Shown here: one piece after another, positions 5,876-12,986 of the stretch
Layout of the letters: each line of letters starts with the position of its first letter
Position numbering within the stretch: the first letter of the stretch is position 1
Origin: JBJXGC01 sp046154545
GTDB lineage: Bacteria > Chloroflexota > Dehalococcoidia > Tepidiformales > Tepidiformaceae
Direction of reading: 5' to 3'
DNA: 14,713 nt
Assembly (NCBI GenBank): GCA_046154545.1
Contig: JBJXGC010000031.1
Location: 1-14,713, forward strand
Made by a program: the position numbers and the translations under genes
The notes under the pieces: generated by a model
Databases searched by the model: none
What the model saw: the letters and a program-made list of their open reading frames with translations, nothing else
What the model was told of the DNA's origin: nothing

Positions 5876-7063
5876 ATGAACCGCCGCGTCGCGATTACCG
5901 GGATGGGGGTCTCCGGCGCCGGGCTGCGCTCAGAATCCGGGCAGGAGGACCTCCTCGTGGAGGCCGGCATCGCCGCCTTCGATGCGGCCGGGATCACGGC
6001 CGCCGATATCCAGGCCTCATGGTTCGGCTGCACCTCCGTCTCCGCGAACCACGCCCTCCTCAACTTCTCTCTCAAGCTCGGCTACGCGCCGATGACGAAG
6101 GTAAACAACGGCGGCGCCACCGGGGCCGACGCCCTCCGCGGCGCCTACCTCGCCGTCGCCAGCGGCATGGCCGACATCGCCCTCGCCGCCGGCGTGGAGA
6201 AGCCCGCCGACAGCGCCTTCTCCCACTACACCGAAGGCGAGCACGCCGGTGGTTCGAACGTGGGCGCCGGGGCGGTCGCCGGGGAGTTCACCGCGCCCGC
6301 CTTCTCCGCCCTCTACCTCACCCGCTACGCCCGCGAGCACAACATCCCCGCGCCGCAGCTCCGCGAAGCGCTGACGAAGCTCGTCAGCCGCAGCCGCCGG
6401 GCGGGCGCGAAGAACCCGTTCGCCGGGCTGCGGTCGGCCGTTGCCGAAGCAGAGATCGAGGGCGCACCCCTCGCCGCCGGCCCCCTCACCGTGCTCGACG
6501 TCTGCCAGGCCTTCGATGGCGCCGCAGCCGCCGTCGTCTGCAGCGAGGAACACGCTCGCGCCAGTGGGCGGCCCTATATCGTCCTCGAAGGCCTCGGCGC
6601 CGCCTCTGGCGCCATGGAAGGCCGTATGCGCCGGGGCTACGACTACCTCGGCCTGCCCGAGGCGCGGCTCGCCGCCCGCCGCGCCTACGAGATGGCCGGG
6701 ATCATCGACCCCCTCGAAGCGATCGACCACGCCCAGGTCTTCGACCTGACAAGCGCCTCCGAGCTCATGGCCTACGAGGACCTCGGCCTCGCGCCGCCGG
6801 GCGGCGCCGTCGCGGCCGTGCTCGACGGGCGCTTCGATGTCGAGGGCCGCATCCCCACCAACACCGACGGCGGCCTCCTCTGCAACGGCTACCAGGCCGG
6901 CGCCAGCGGCATCCGCCAGGTCTACGAGTCGTACCTGCAGCTCACCGGGCGGGCGGGGCCGCGGCAGCTTCCGGAAGTTCGCCGCAGCCTTGTCTATACA
7001 GTCGGTGGGACGGTCGGCTCGTTCAGCGCCTTCGTCCAGATCTTCGGGAGGCCAACTCCGTGA
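5876..7063 (+). CDS. Thiolase-fold protein lacking thiolase catalytic residues
   Basis: This 395-residue protein aligns along its whole length with the thiolase encoded before it: MGVSGAG start, AVASGMADI, TNTDGGLLC, GGTVGSF near the end. The catalytic positions have all changed. Cys80 is Gly80 (VNNGGATG), the HDAF His is Phe289 (HAQVFD), the GHP His is Tyr339 (CNGYQ), and the last His is Tyr374. It cannot act by the thiolase Cys mechanism. The steroid aldolase Ltp2 is also a thiolase-fold protein without Cys that uses two tyrosines; I recall its motif as having a Tyr where Tyr339 lies, but the other position here is Phe. It may be a retro-aldolase, another lyase, or a structural partner of the active thiolase. 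The frame is open with normal codon use, so it is not a pseudogene. ATG follows GAGAGG (5865-5870) by five bases; its stop overlaps the next start. Confidence 0.9.
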   Translation: MNRRVAITGMGVSGAGLRSESGQEDLLVEAGIAAFDAAGITAADIQASWFGCTSVSANHALLNFSLKLGYAPMTKVNNGGATGADALRGAYLAVASGMADIALAAGVEKPADSAFSHYTEGEHAGGSNVGAGAVAGEFTAPAFSALYLTRYAREHNIPAPQLREALTKLVSRSRRAGAKNPFAGLRSAVAEAEIEGAPLAAGPLTVLDVCQAFDGAAAAVVCSEEHARASGRPYIVLEGLGAASGAMEGRMRRGYDYLGLPEARLAARRAYEMAGIIDPLEAIDHAQVFDLTSASELMAYEDLGLAPPGGAVAAVLDGRFDVEGRIPTNTDGGLLCNGYQAGASGIRQVYESYLQLTGRAGPRQLPEVRRSLVYTVGGTVGSFSAFVQIFGRPTP

Positions 7064-8619
7064 AAGTGATCAGCGCCGAAGAGGCCGCGGCGCTTTTGCC
7101 CTCAGGCGCGACCGTCACCGTGAGCGGGCTGATGGGCAACCTCGTGCCCGAAACGGTCCTCGCAGCGGTCGAGCGGCGCTTCCTGGAAACGGGCCAGCCG
7201 CGGGATATCACCGAGCTTCACCCCTGGCTCTACGGCTGGGAGGACGGCACCGGCCTCAACCGCTGGGCCCATCCCGGGCTACTCAAGCGGATCATCGGCA
7301 GCACCTACATCCTCCCCACCTTCAGTAAGACAGCCCAGATCAACCGGATGATCCTCGACGGCGAGGTGGAGGGCTACTGCTGGCCGGCCAACGCCATCTT
7401 CCAGACGCTCCGCGCCATCGGCGCCGGGCGCAAGGGCTTCGCCACCACCGTGGGCATCGACACCTTCGCCGACCCCCGCCGGGACGGCGGCCGCCTCAAT
7501 TCACGGGCCAAAGACGACCTCATCGACGTCGTCTCCCTCGCCGGCGAAGAGCACCTCTTCTACCGCTCGTTCCCGATCGACGTCGCCCTCATCCGGGCGA
7601 GCACGGCCGACAGCGAGGGCAACCTGAGCTGTGACGAGGACGGCCTCACCCAGGGCATCCTCCTCCAGGCCACGGCCGCCCGGAACTCCGGCGGCGTCGT
7701 CATCGCCCAGGTCAAACGGGTGGTCGAGGCGGGCTCCATCCACCCCCTCATGGTCGAGGTACCCGGGGCCGTCGTCGATTACGTGGTGGTCGATGAGTCG
7801 GCCCTGCAGTGGCAGTACGGCGCCAACCGCGGCGACCACCCGGCCACCACCGGCGCCCGCCGCCTGCCCCTCCCCGACGTGGCCTACCCACCCCACAGCG
7901 TCGAAAAAGTCGTGGCCCGGCGCGCCCTCCAGGAGATCAAGCCGGGGGATCTCGTCAATGTCGGTGCGGGCATCCCCACGGCCCTCATGCCCGCGACGGC
8001 GCTCGAAGAGCACCTCCAGGGCAAGATCCGCTGGAGCGTCGAGCACGGCGTCTTCGGCGGGCACTGCCTTGCGGCCACGCACTGGAACCCCACGGCGATC
8101 ACCACCCCGGCCTGGCTGCTCGACTTCTACAGCGGCGGCGGCCTCGACCACGCCTTCCTCGCCATGCCCGAAGTCGACCGCTTCGGCAACGTCAACGTCG
8201 GGAGGCTGGGAGACCAACTTCCCTGTCCCGGCGGTTTCACCGACATCTCCACCACGGCCCGGCGGATGACCTTCTGCGGCACGATGACGGGTGACGGCCT
8301 CGTAGCCGAAGCCGACGCCGGTAAGCTCGTCATCCACCAGGAGGGCCGCTACCGGCGCTTCGTCAACGATGTCCAGATGGTCTGCTTCAGCGGCCGCCAG
8401 GCCCTTGCCGCCGGCCACGACGTCATGTACATCACCGAACGTGCCGTCTTCCGCCTCACGCCCGAAGGGCTGCGGCTGGACGAGGTCGCGCCCGGCATCG
8501 ACGTGCAGGCGCAGATCCTCGAGCTGTGCCAGTTTGAGCTCCAGGTCTCGGCGGACCTGAAGCTCATGGACGAGCGTCTCTTCCGCCCCGAACCGCTATT
8601 CCTCGGCCTCCAGGCCTGA
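7060..8619 (+). CDS. Fused alpha/beta family I CoA-transferase (propionate/acetate CoA-transferase-like)
   Basis: Family I CoA-transferases move CoA between acids through a glutamyl-CoA thioester. At 519 residues this is the single-chain form (propionate CoA-transferase/YdiF type), with the alpha half at about 1-260 and the beta half at about 280-515. The catalytic Glu is E328 in SVEHGVFGG, matching the VExGxxGG motif of that group. The LVNVGAGIPT strand (about 303-312) opens the beta half. The start is GTG 7060, overlapping the stop of the previous gene by four bases (GTGA), strong evidence for translational coupling. It lies 27 bp before the HMGCS/DUF35 gene. It probably activates or recycles the acid used or released by the thiolase module; the acid is unknown. 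The reading frame stays open far upstream of 7060, but that part only shadows the thiolase-like gene. Confidence 0.93.
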   Translation: MKVISAEEAAALLPSGATVTVSGLMGNLVPETVLAAVERRFLETGQPRDITELHPWLYGWEDGTGLNRWAHPGLLKRIIGSTYILPTFSKTAQINRMILDGEVEGYCWPANAIFQTLRAIGAGRKGFATTVGIDTFADPRRDGGRLNSRAKDDLIDVVSLAGEEHLFYRSFPIDVALIRASTADSEGNLSCDEDGLTQGILLQATAARNSGGVVIAQVKRVVEAGSIHPLMVEVPGAVVDYVVVDESALQWQYGANRGDHPATTGARRLPLPDVAYPPHSVEKVVARRALQEIKPGDLVNVGAGIPTALMPATALEEHLQGKIRWSVEHGVFGGHCLAATHWNPTAITTPAWLLDFYSGGGLDHAFLAMPEVDRFGNVNVGRLGDQLPCPGGFTDISTTARRMTFCGTMTGDGLVAEADAGKLVIHQEGRYRRFVNDVQMVCFSGRQALAAGHDVMYITERAVFRLTPEGLRLDEVAPGIDVQAQILELCQFELQVSADLKLMDERLFRPEPLFLGLQA

Positions 8620-8646
8620 GCACGACCGGAAAGAGAAGGAGTCCGC

Positions 8647-10071
8647 ATGGCCGGCATCACCCGCACCGGGGCCTACGTCCCGCTCCACCGCCTCACCCCC
8701 GCCAGTGAGGGCTGGGCTGGCACCAGTCAGCGGACGGTCGCGAACTTCGACGAGGACGCGATCACGATGGCCGTGGCCGCCGTCGAAGACTGCCTCACCG
8801 GCACGGAGCGGGCCGGTGTGGACGCGATCTACCTCGCTTCGACGACCCTCCCCTACCTGGAGAAGCAGGCCGCGACCGTCGTCGCCACCGCCGCCGACCT
8901 GGCGGACGACCTCTTCGCTACCGATATCAGCCACAGCCTTCGCTCCGGGACGAACGCCCTCCTCCTCGCCCTCGACGCCGTTGGCGCCGGGCGCCTGAAG
9001 CGGGCGCTCGTCGTCGCCTCCGATGGCCGCCTCGGCCCACCCGGATCCGACTTCGAGAAAGCGGCCGGCGATGGCGCTGTCTGCTTCGAAGTCGGCGCAG
9101 GCGATGAACTGGCCGTGTTCGAAGGCGCCGTCTCCGTCGCCCACGAGATTCATGACGTCTGGCGCGCGGCCGGCGACACGATGGTGCGCTCCTGGGAGGA
9201 CCGCTTCGTCCAGCAGGAGGGCTACCTCGACGCCATCCGCAAGGTGGCGGACCTCTGGGTGAAGAAGACCGGGCGGGCGCTCGAAACCTTCGACCGCATC
9301 GTCCTCTACGCCCCCGACGCCCGCCGCCACGCCGAAGCGGCGCGGATGCTCGGTATCGCGAAGGAGAAGCTCCAGGACCCGCTCTTCGGGCGGATGGGCA
9401 ACACCGGCGCCGCCTTCGCCCTCGCCCAGCTCGCTGCCGCCCTGGAGGCCGCCCGTGCCGGCGAAACCATCCTCGTCATCAACTACGGTGACGGCGCCGA
9501 CGCGATGGCCTTCCGCGTGGGGGCGGCCCCGCAGGCCGGGCGGACGGGCCGGCGCGGCCTCAGCGGTTCGCTGGCGGGCAGCCGCCCGGTACCGGCCTAC
9601 GCTGACTACCTCAAGTGGCGCGGCCTTTTCTCCGAAGACGGCGGCGTCCGCCGCCCGGCTGTAAGCGGCCCCTCCGCAGCCGCCCTTCACCGCGAACAGG
9701 ACCAGGTGCTCCGGTTCAAAGGCGTCCGCTGCACGAAATGCACGACCGTCATGTACCCGCCCCAGCGGATCTGTGTGGAATGCAACGCACGCGACCAGTT
9801 CGCGCCCGTCCGCCTCGCCGGCGAGCCCGCGAAGCTCTTCACCTACTCGATGGACTACATCGCCGGCTCGGTCGATGTGCCCCTCGTCCTCACCGTCGTC
9901 GATTTCGACAACGGCGCCCGGGCAGTGCTGATGATGACCGACCGCGACGTGGACCGGGTCGCCATCGACATGCCCCTCGAACTGACCTTCCGCCTCGCCC
10001 GTTCCGGCGGTGGCATTACGAACTACTACTGGAAGGCGATGCCCACGAGGGAGTCGTTCGCCGCCCCCTGA
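8647..10071 (+). CDS. HMG-CoA-synthase-like domain fused to DUF35 (Zn ribbon + OB fold)
   Basis: The first ~295 of 474 residues follow the archaeal HMG-CoA synthase pattern: FDEDAITMAVAA (34-45), IYLASTTLPY (61-70), SLRSGTNALLLALD (97-110), YAPDARRH (221-228) and GNTGAAFA (251-258). The residues that do the chemistry in HMGCS are missing: Glu is Thr66, the Cys nucleophile is Leu98, and the His after the first YAP strand is absent (Tyr221 or Ala222). Asn252 remains. After a linker, a DUF35 domain begins with a Zn ribbon, C362/C365 and C376/C379, and an OB fold with TYSMDYIAG and YYWKAMP. In archaea a separate DUF35 protein links thiolase and HMGCS through a shared CoA site, and in PhlACB the PhlA subunit is likewise a thiolase-fold partner without Cys. 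This chain probably binds and supports the thiolase at 4508. AGAAGGAG (8634-8641) precedes the ATG. Confidence 0.91.
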   Translation: MAGITRTGAYVPLHRLTPASEGWAGTSQRTVANFDEDAITMAVAAVEDCLTGTERAGVDAIYLASTTLPYLEKQAATVVATAADLADDLFATDISHSLRSGTNALLLALDAVGAGRLKRALVVASDGRLGPPGSDFEKAAGDGAVCFEVGAGDELAVFEGAVSVAHEIHDVWRAAGDTMVRSWEDRFVQQEGYLDAIRKVADLWVKKTGRALETFDRIVLYAPDARRHAEAARMLGIAKEKLQDPLFGRMGNTGAAFALAQLAAALEAARAGETILVINYGDGADAMAFRVGAAPQAGRTGRRGLSGSLAGSRPVPAYADYLKWRGLFSEDGGVRRPAVSGPSAAALHREQDQVLRFKGVRCTKCTTVMYPPQRICVECNARDQFAPVRLAGEPAKLFTYSMDYIAGSVDVPLVLTVVDFDNGARAVLMMTDRDVDRVAIDMPLELTFRLARSGGGITNYYWKAMPTRESFAAP

Positions 10072-10167
10072 ACTGCGAGGCGTGCCTGGCGACCGCCGAC
10101 CGCACGCGAAAGTCAGCGGGTCAAGTGCCTCCGCACCGACCGACCGGCTCGGCCAGCCGCCCCTCAA

Positions 10168-10192
10168 CGTCTGACGAGCGGGCGTCGAGACG
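10168..10192. terminator. Hairpin between convergent genes
   Basis: CGTCTGACG (10168-10176) pairs with CGTC-g-AGACG (10183-10192) around an AGCGGG loop: nine base pairs with one bulged G. It lies about midway between the stop at 10071 (+) and the stop at 10239 (-). The plus strand continues as gaaccttctcgtc, only weakly T-rich. It could end transcripts from either side. The rest of this 165-bp gap shows nothing else. Confidence 0.42.
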
Positions 10193-10236
10193 GAACCTTC
10201 TCGTCATTCGCGGCGTCCCCGGAGCGGGCGTGGCCG

Positions 10237-11220
10237 CTACGACACCGGGGTACTGCCCACCGCCTTCAACGCGTCGCTGGCCGCCGTCATGACGCCGATT
10301 GCAGGCTCGACGCCTTCGAGAGCCCGCACGACCGGCGTGATTTCGCCTGGGCCGGTCGTGAGCAGCGTACGCAGGACGTGATGTGCCCCTTCTCGTAGCC
10401 ACGGTGAGTCAGAGTGAGCGAGGAGTCCACGCAGGACGGGCCGGACGGCCGGTTCGCCAATCGCGGCGAGGGCCTCGGCAGCCAGCCAGCGAACACCGCC
10501 GTGCCGGTCGGTGAGGGCGCCTACCAACGCCACGGCCGCCTCCCCCGCGCGGAGTTGACCGAGCGCCTTGGCGGCCTCCCAGCGGACGTTGTCGTCGTCG
10601 GCCCTCAGCGCCTCGAGCAGGACGGGTACCGACGCCGGGCCAATGGCCACGAGTGCCTCGCGCGCGCGCTCTGCCGGTAGTTCGGCCGTTCCCCGCAACG
10701 CTTCCGCCAGGAACCGGGCAATGGCCGGGAGCGTCCCGCCAGGCCGGTAATGAGCGGGCATGGTCAGCCCGTCACCCGTTGGCCACGGGGGCAATCCGGG
10801 AGCGGCGTCAGCCGTTACGTGGACGAGACGCAGTCCGAATGTGGCTCCTGCGCGCCCCGGGACATCCATGCGCATCCACCGCGACACGCCCAGCGGCAAC
10901 GTGCAGATGACGAGGGCGTCGTACGCTTCGGGCCGCTCACGTAACTCGTCCTCGATGGCGAGCAGGGCATCCGGGTCGCCCACCGCCGTCCGCACGACAT
11001 GGGCACCGCTGGCTTCGAACTTGGCGCATGCCGCCCGCGCCACCCTTTGCGCCGTCAGCTCGGCCGCATCCGCGGTCCACGTCTCCATTTGAGCCGGTGG
11101 CGTGGCCGGAACCAGGAGTGTGAACGCCGCATTCGGATCGCTGGAGACGAGTTGCGTCACGTACTGGGACAATTCGTCACTGAGCGCCGTTTGGTTCGCG
11201 ACGACGAGGTAATTTGACAT
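10237..11220 (-). CDS. HEAT-repeat protein with USP-like N-terminal domain
   Basis: The 327-residue protein has two parts. Residues 1-136 look like an alpha/beta nucleotide-binding-type domain seen in actinobacterial and Chloroflexota proteins: MSNYLVVANQT strand, LVPATPP, GDPDALLAIEDEL, and ALVICTLPLGVSRWMRMDVPGRA with FGLRLVHV. It resembles universal-stress proteins, from memory. After a proline-rich linker (137-165), residues 180-327 form at least three HEAT repeats (VRWEAAKALGQL, VRWLAAEALAAIG, LREGAHHVLRTL), a scaffold for protein binding. A likely role is sensing or stress-related assembly; no catalytic residue is evident. ATG 11220 is preceded by AGGG eight bases upstream on its strand; an in-frame GTG 19 codons earlier has no conserved sequence. 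Transcribed alone, divergent from the CBS gene. Confidence 0.85.
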   Translation of the reverse strand: MSNYLVVANQTALSDELSQYVTQLVSSDPNAAFTLLVPATPPAQMETWTADAAELTAQRVARAACAKFEASGAHVVRTAVGDPDALLAIEDELRERPEAYDALVICTLPLGVSRWMRMDVPGRAGATFGLRLVHVTADAAPGLPPWPTGDGLTMPAHYRPGGTLPAIARFLAEALRGTAELPAERAREALVAIGPASVPVLLEALRADDDNVRWEAAKALGQLRAGEAAVALVGALTDRHGGVRWLAAEALAAIGEPAVRPVLRGLLAHSDSPWLREGAHHVLRTLLTTGPGEITPVVRALEGVEPAIGVMTAASDALKAVGSTPVS

Positions 11221-11439
11221 CGAATTCACCCTGAAGGGAGCGATGCTACCGTCGGCACGAACACCGCCGGAGACCAAGCCCTCGGGTCGTTAAGGGCCTC
11301 CCCCTCGTTGGCACCCGCCATTGTCTGCTTTCTGATGATGGATTGCCACATAGTTCCTGCCCGATCGCGTGACCAGTTCGGCGCCTCCTGGAGGCCAGGT
11401 CCGGCACGGCCTTCTGACGTCGTGGGTTTCCGAAAGGCA

Positions 11440-11469
11440 TTGACGGCAGGAGTACGCTGGAGCTATCCA
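11440..11469 (+). promoter_or_regulatory. Candidate promoter of the CBS-domain gene
   Basis: TTGACG (11440-11445) and TATCCA (11464-11469) are separated by 18 bp. A start near 11476 leaves a short leader containing GGAGG (11482-11486), six bases before ATG 11493. The rest of the divergent gap 11221-11492 shows no gene or clear repeat. Confidence 0.48.
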
Positions 11470-11492
11470 GTTCGAAGTGTTGGAGGCCAACG

Positions 11493-11933
11493 ATGTACGG
11501 ACGCCTTGCCGATGTGGTAGCGGAGAAGGGCAGCGCCGTTTACGTCATCTCGAGCAGTGACACGGTGCGGGCGGCCGTGCACGAGATGAACAACAAGGGC
11601 GTAGGCGCCCTGCTGGTGATGGATCAGCGCCATCCCGTCGGCATCTTCACAGAACGTGATGTGCTCCGCAGGGTGGTCGACCAGGGATGGGACCCGGGGT
11701 TCACCCCGGTCGCCACCGTCATGACAAGCGACCTGTCGTTCGCCTCGCCGGACATGAGCGTCGCCTCGGCGATGGAACTCATGACCTCGAAGCGCTTTCG
11801 CCATCTGCCCGTGCTCGACGGCGACAGGCTGGCCGGGGTGGTCTCCAGCGGCGACCTGCTCCGCTGGCTGACGTTGCACCAGGAAGCGATCATCAACCAG
11901 CTTGGCTACCCTGGTCTTCGACAGCTGGGCTAA
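11493..11933 (+). CDS. Stand-alone tandem CBS-domain protein
   Basis: This 146-residue protein consists almost only of two CBS domains, at about residues 10-65 and 74-130. Both carry the usual signs: AVHEMNNKGVGALLVMD..VGIFTERDVLRR in the first, and AMELMTSKRFRHLPVLDGDRLAGVVSSGDLL in the second, with VATVMTSD between. The T/S-x-x-D elements (TERD, SSGD) are the ribose-contacting residues by which CBS pairs bind AMP, ATP or S-adenosyl compounds. Such small proteins act as energy or redox sensors that regulate partner proteins. No output domain is present, so the partner must be encoded elsewhere. GGAGG lies six bases before the ATG. The gene converges with the GNAT gene at 12011. Confidence 0.94.
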   Translation: MYGRLADVVAEKGSAVYVISSSDTVRAAVHEMNNKGVGALLVMDQRHPVGIFTERDVLRRVVDQGWDPGFTPVATVMTSDLSFASPDMSVASAMELMTSKRFRHLPVLDGDRLAGVVSSGDLLRWLTLHQEAIINQLGYPGLRQLG

Positions 11934-11975
11934 CAGCCCACGCCACGATCCGGTATGGACCCGCGCGGTCGCGCT

Positions 11976-12002
11976 CGGGCCGTCCCGGCGAAGCCAGGCC
12001 CG
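11976..12002. terminator. Weak hairpin between convergent CBS and GNAT genes
   Basis: CGGGCC (11976-11981) and GGCCCG (11997-12002) could pair across a 15-base loop in the 77-bp gap between two convergent stops. The loop is long and no T-run follows, so it is only a candidate for the end of either transcript. Confidence 0.22.
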
Positions 12003-12010
12003 GCCGTCCG

Positions 12011-12685
12011 CTAAACGATGCCGGACGACGTGCTGGCATTTCGGGCGACCGCCAGTCTCGTCCGGAACTGGTCAGCGTCCAACGCCATAATTTGGAGGTC
12101 ATGGAGCCTGCCGTCGGCATCCTTGACCTCCCCTCGCAACACGGCTTCGCGCTCGAATCCCATCTTCTCGAACGTGTGGATCGCGGCTTCCTGGTCGGTG
12201 GTCATGTGCGCAGTCATCTTGCGGATACCACGTTCCTCCGCGATGGCGAACGACTGCTGAGCAAGAAGCCGGCCGAGGCCTTTACCTCGCATGCGGGGCA
12301 CGAGCATCATGCGCAGCTCCGCGACATGGCGTTTCCATGGCATGTCGCTCGCCGCCACGGTTGCCGATCCGACGATCTCCGGGCCAGCGCATGCGACCAG
12401 CGTGGCGTAACGCCCAGCGGCAACCTCGCGCAACCAGTCGTCAACGCCCTCAGGCTTCGTGATGTCCACGAGCAAGAAGGCGAGATCGTACTCGGGCAAC
12501 GACCGCGCGAAGGCAAGGAGGGCGTCCCGATCGCCGGCCTCGACCGGCCGCAGCGCCACTTGCTCGCCGGCGATGGAGATCTCGGCGGGGAGTGGAGCAA
12601 GATCGACGTGCTGGGCCGCGTTCTGCTCCTCCAGCCGTCCGAGTCCGCCGGCAAAAACCTTATCAATTAAGCTCGCGAGGCCCAC
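12011..12685 (-). CDS. GNAT-family N-acetyltransferase
   Basis: The protein transfers an acetyl group from acetyl-CoA to an unidentified amine. Of its 224 residues, 43-200 form a complete GNAT fold. VALRPVEAGD starts strand 1, AELRMMLVP is strand 4, and the acetyl-CoA pyrophosphate loop RMRGKGLG (131-138) matches Q/RxxGxG/A. The AAIHTFEKMGFEREAVLRGEVKDADGRLHDLQIMAL end is typical of ribosomal-protein or antibiotic-type GNATs. About 40 residues precede the domain, including a short amphipathic start. The start is GTG 12685, with AAGGAG (12698-12693, minus strand) seven bases before it. The neighbouring CBS and HEAT/USP-like proteins suggest a stress or regulatory setting, but no substrate can be named. 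Confidence 0.93.
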   Translation of the reverse strand: MGLASLIDKVFAGGLGRLEEQNAAQHVDLAPLPAEISIAGEQVALRPVEAGDRDALLAFARSLPEYDLAFLLVDITKPEGVDDWLREVAAGRYATLVACAGPEIVGSATVAASDMPWKRHVAELRMMLVPRMRGKGLGRLLAQQSFAIAEERGIRKMTAHMTTDQEAAIHTFEKMGFEREAVLRGEVKDADGRLHDLQIMALDADQFRTRLAVARNASTSSGIV

Positions 12686-12805
12686 TTGCGTTCTCCTTCA
12701 TTGGTGCTTCCACACCGCAGTGTACACCCCCTGTCCAGGAAGGTGATCTGAAAGAGGTTGGATAAGTCGCTCCCGGGATCGTTAGCCGGAGGTCAATCGT
12801 TGCCC

Positions 12806-12833
12806 GATAACTGAACATTAATGTCGCGTTATC
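12806..12833. promoter_or_regulatory. Nested 28-bp dyad, possible operator
   Basis: Outer arms GATAAC (12806-12811) and GTTATC (12828-12833) are perfect complements, and midway between them is a perfect 10-bp palindrome, ACATTAATGT (12815-12824), with three unpaired bases on each side. All parts share one centre of symmetry. It sits in the only AT-rich patch of the gap, about 120 bp before the GNAT start. It looks like a binding site for a dimeric or tetrameric regulator. Confidence 0.45.
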
Positions 12834-12938
12834 TGTTAGTGATCAACAAATCTGCTAGACGCACGCAATGCATCGACCTGCCGAGAACGGCGCGGACATG
12901 GGCCACGCACTTCAGCGACAGGCTTCAGCTCAAACCGG

Positions 12939-12957
12939 CCCGGCGTCAGACGCCCGG
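12939..12957 (-). terminator. Terminator-like hairpin after the second GNAT gene
   Basis: On the transcribed (minus) strand the stem ACGCC/GGCGT (12950-12954 with 12942-12946) has a three-base loop, extended past one mismatch by two G-C pairs. It lies 30 bp after the stop at 12987 and is followed on that strand by ggtTTGAG, a very short T-run. This is a plausible weak intrinsic terminator. Confidence 0.4.
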
Positions 12958-12986
12958 TCCCACAACCTCTACGCCCTACCCTTCCG

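Larger units (their letters stand above)
12686..12986. other. 301-bp non-coding gap upstream of the GNAT gene
   Basis: The gap separates two minus-strand acetyltransferase genes. It holds the GNAT ribosome site, a GTGTACAC palindrome near 12720, a locally AT-rich patch (about 12795-12860) with the 28-bp dyad, and a terminator-like hairpin at 12939-12957. A TACACT on the minus strand could be a -10 box, but no matching -35 is convincing. An open frame here on the plus strand has no ribosome site or family pattern and is not called. Confidence 0.6.

Noticed and set aside
6019..7059. Upstream extension of the CoA-transferase reading frame to 866 codons
   Set aside because: This part is Arg/Pro/His-rich, has no family pattern, and lies fully on the thiolase-like gene in another frame. 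The real start is GTG 7060.
8596..10167. 523-codon minus-strand frame opposite the HMGCS/DUF35 gene
   Set aside because: Low-complexity Gly/Asp/Val composition typical of the antisense of GC-rich coding DNA; the plus strand carries clear family motifs.
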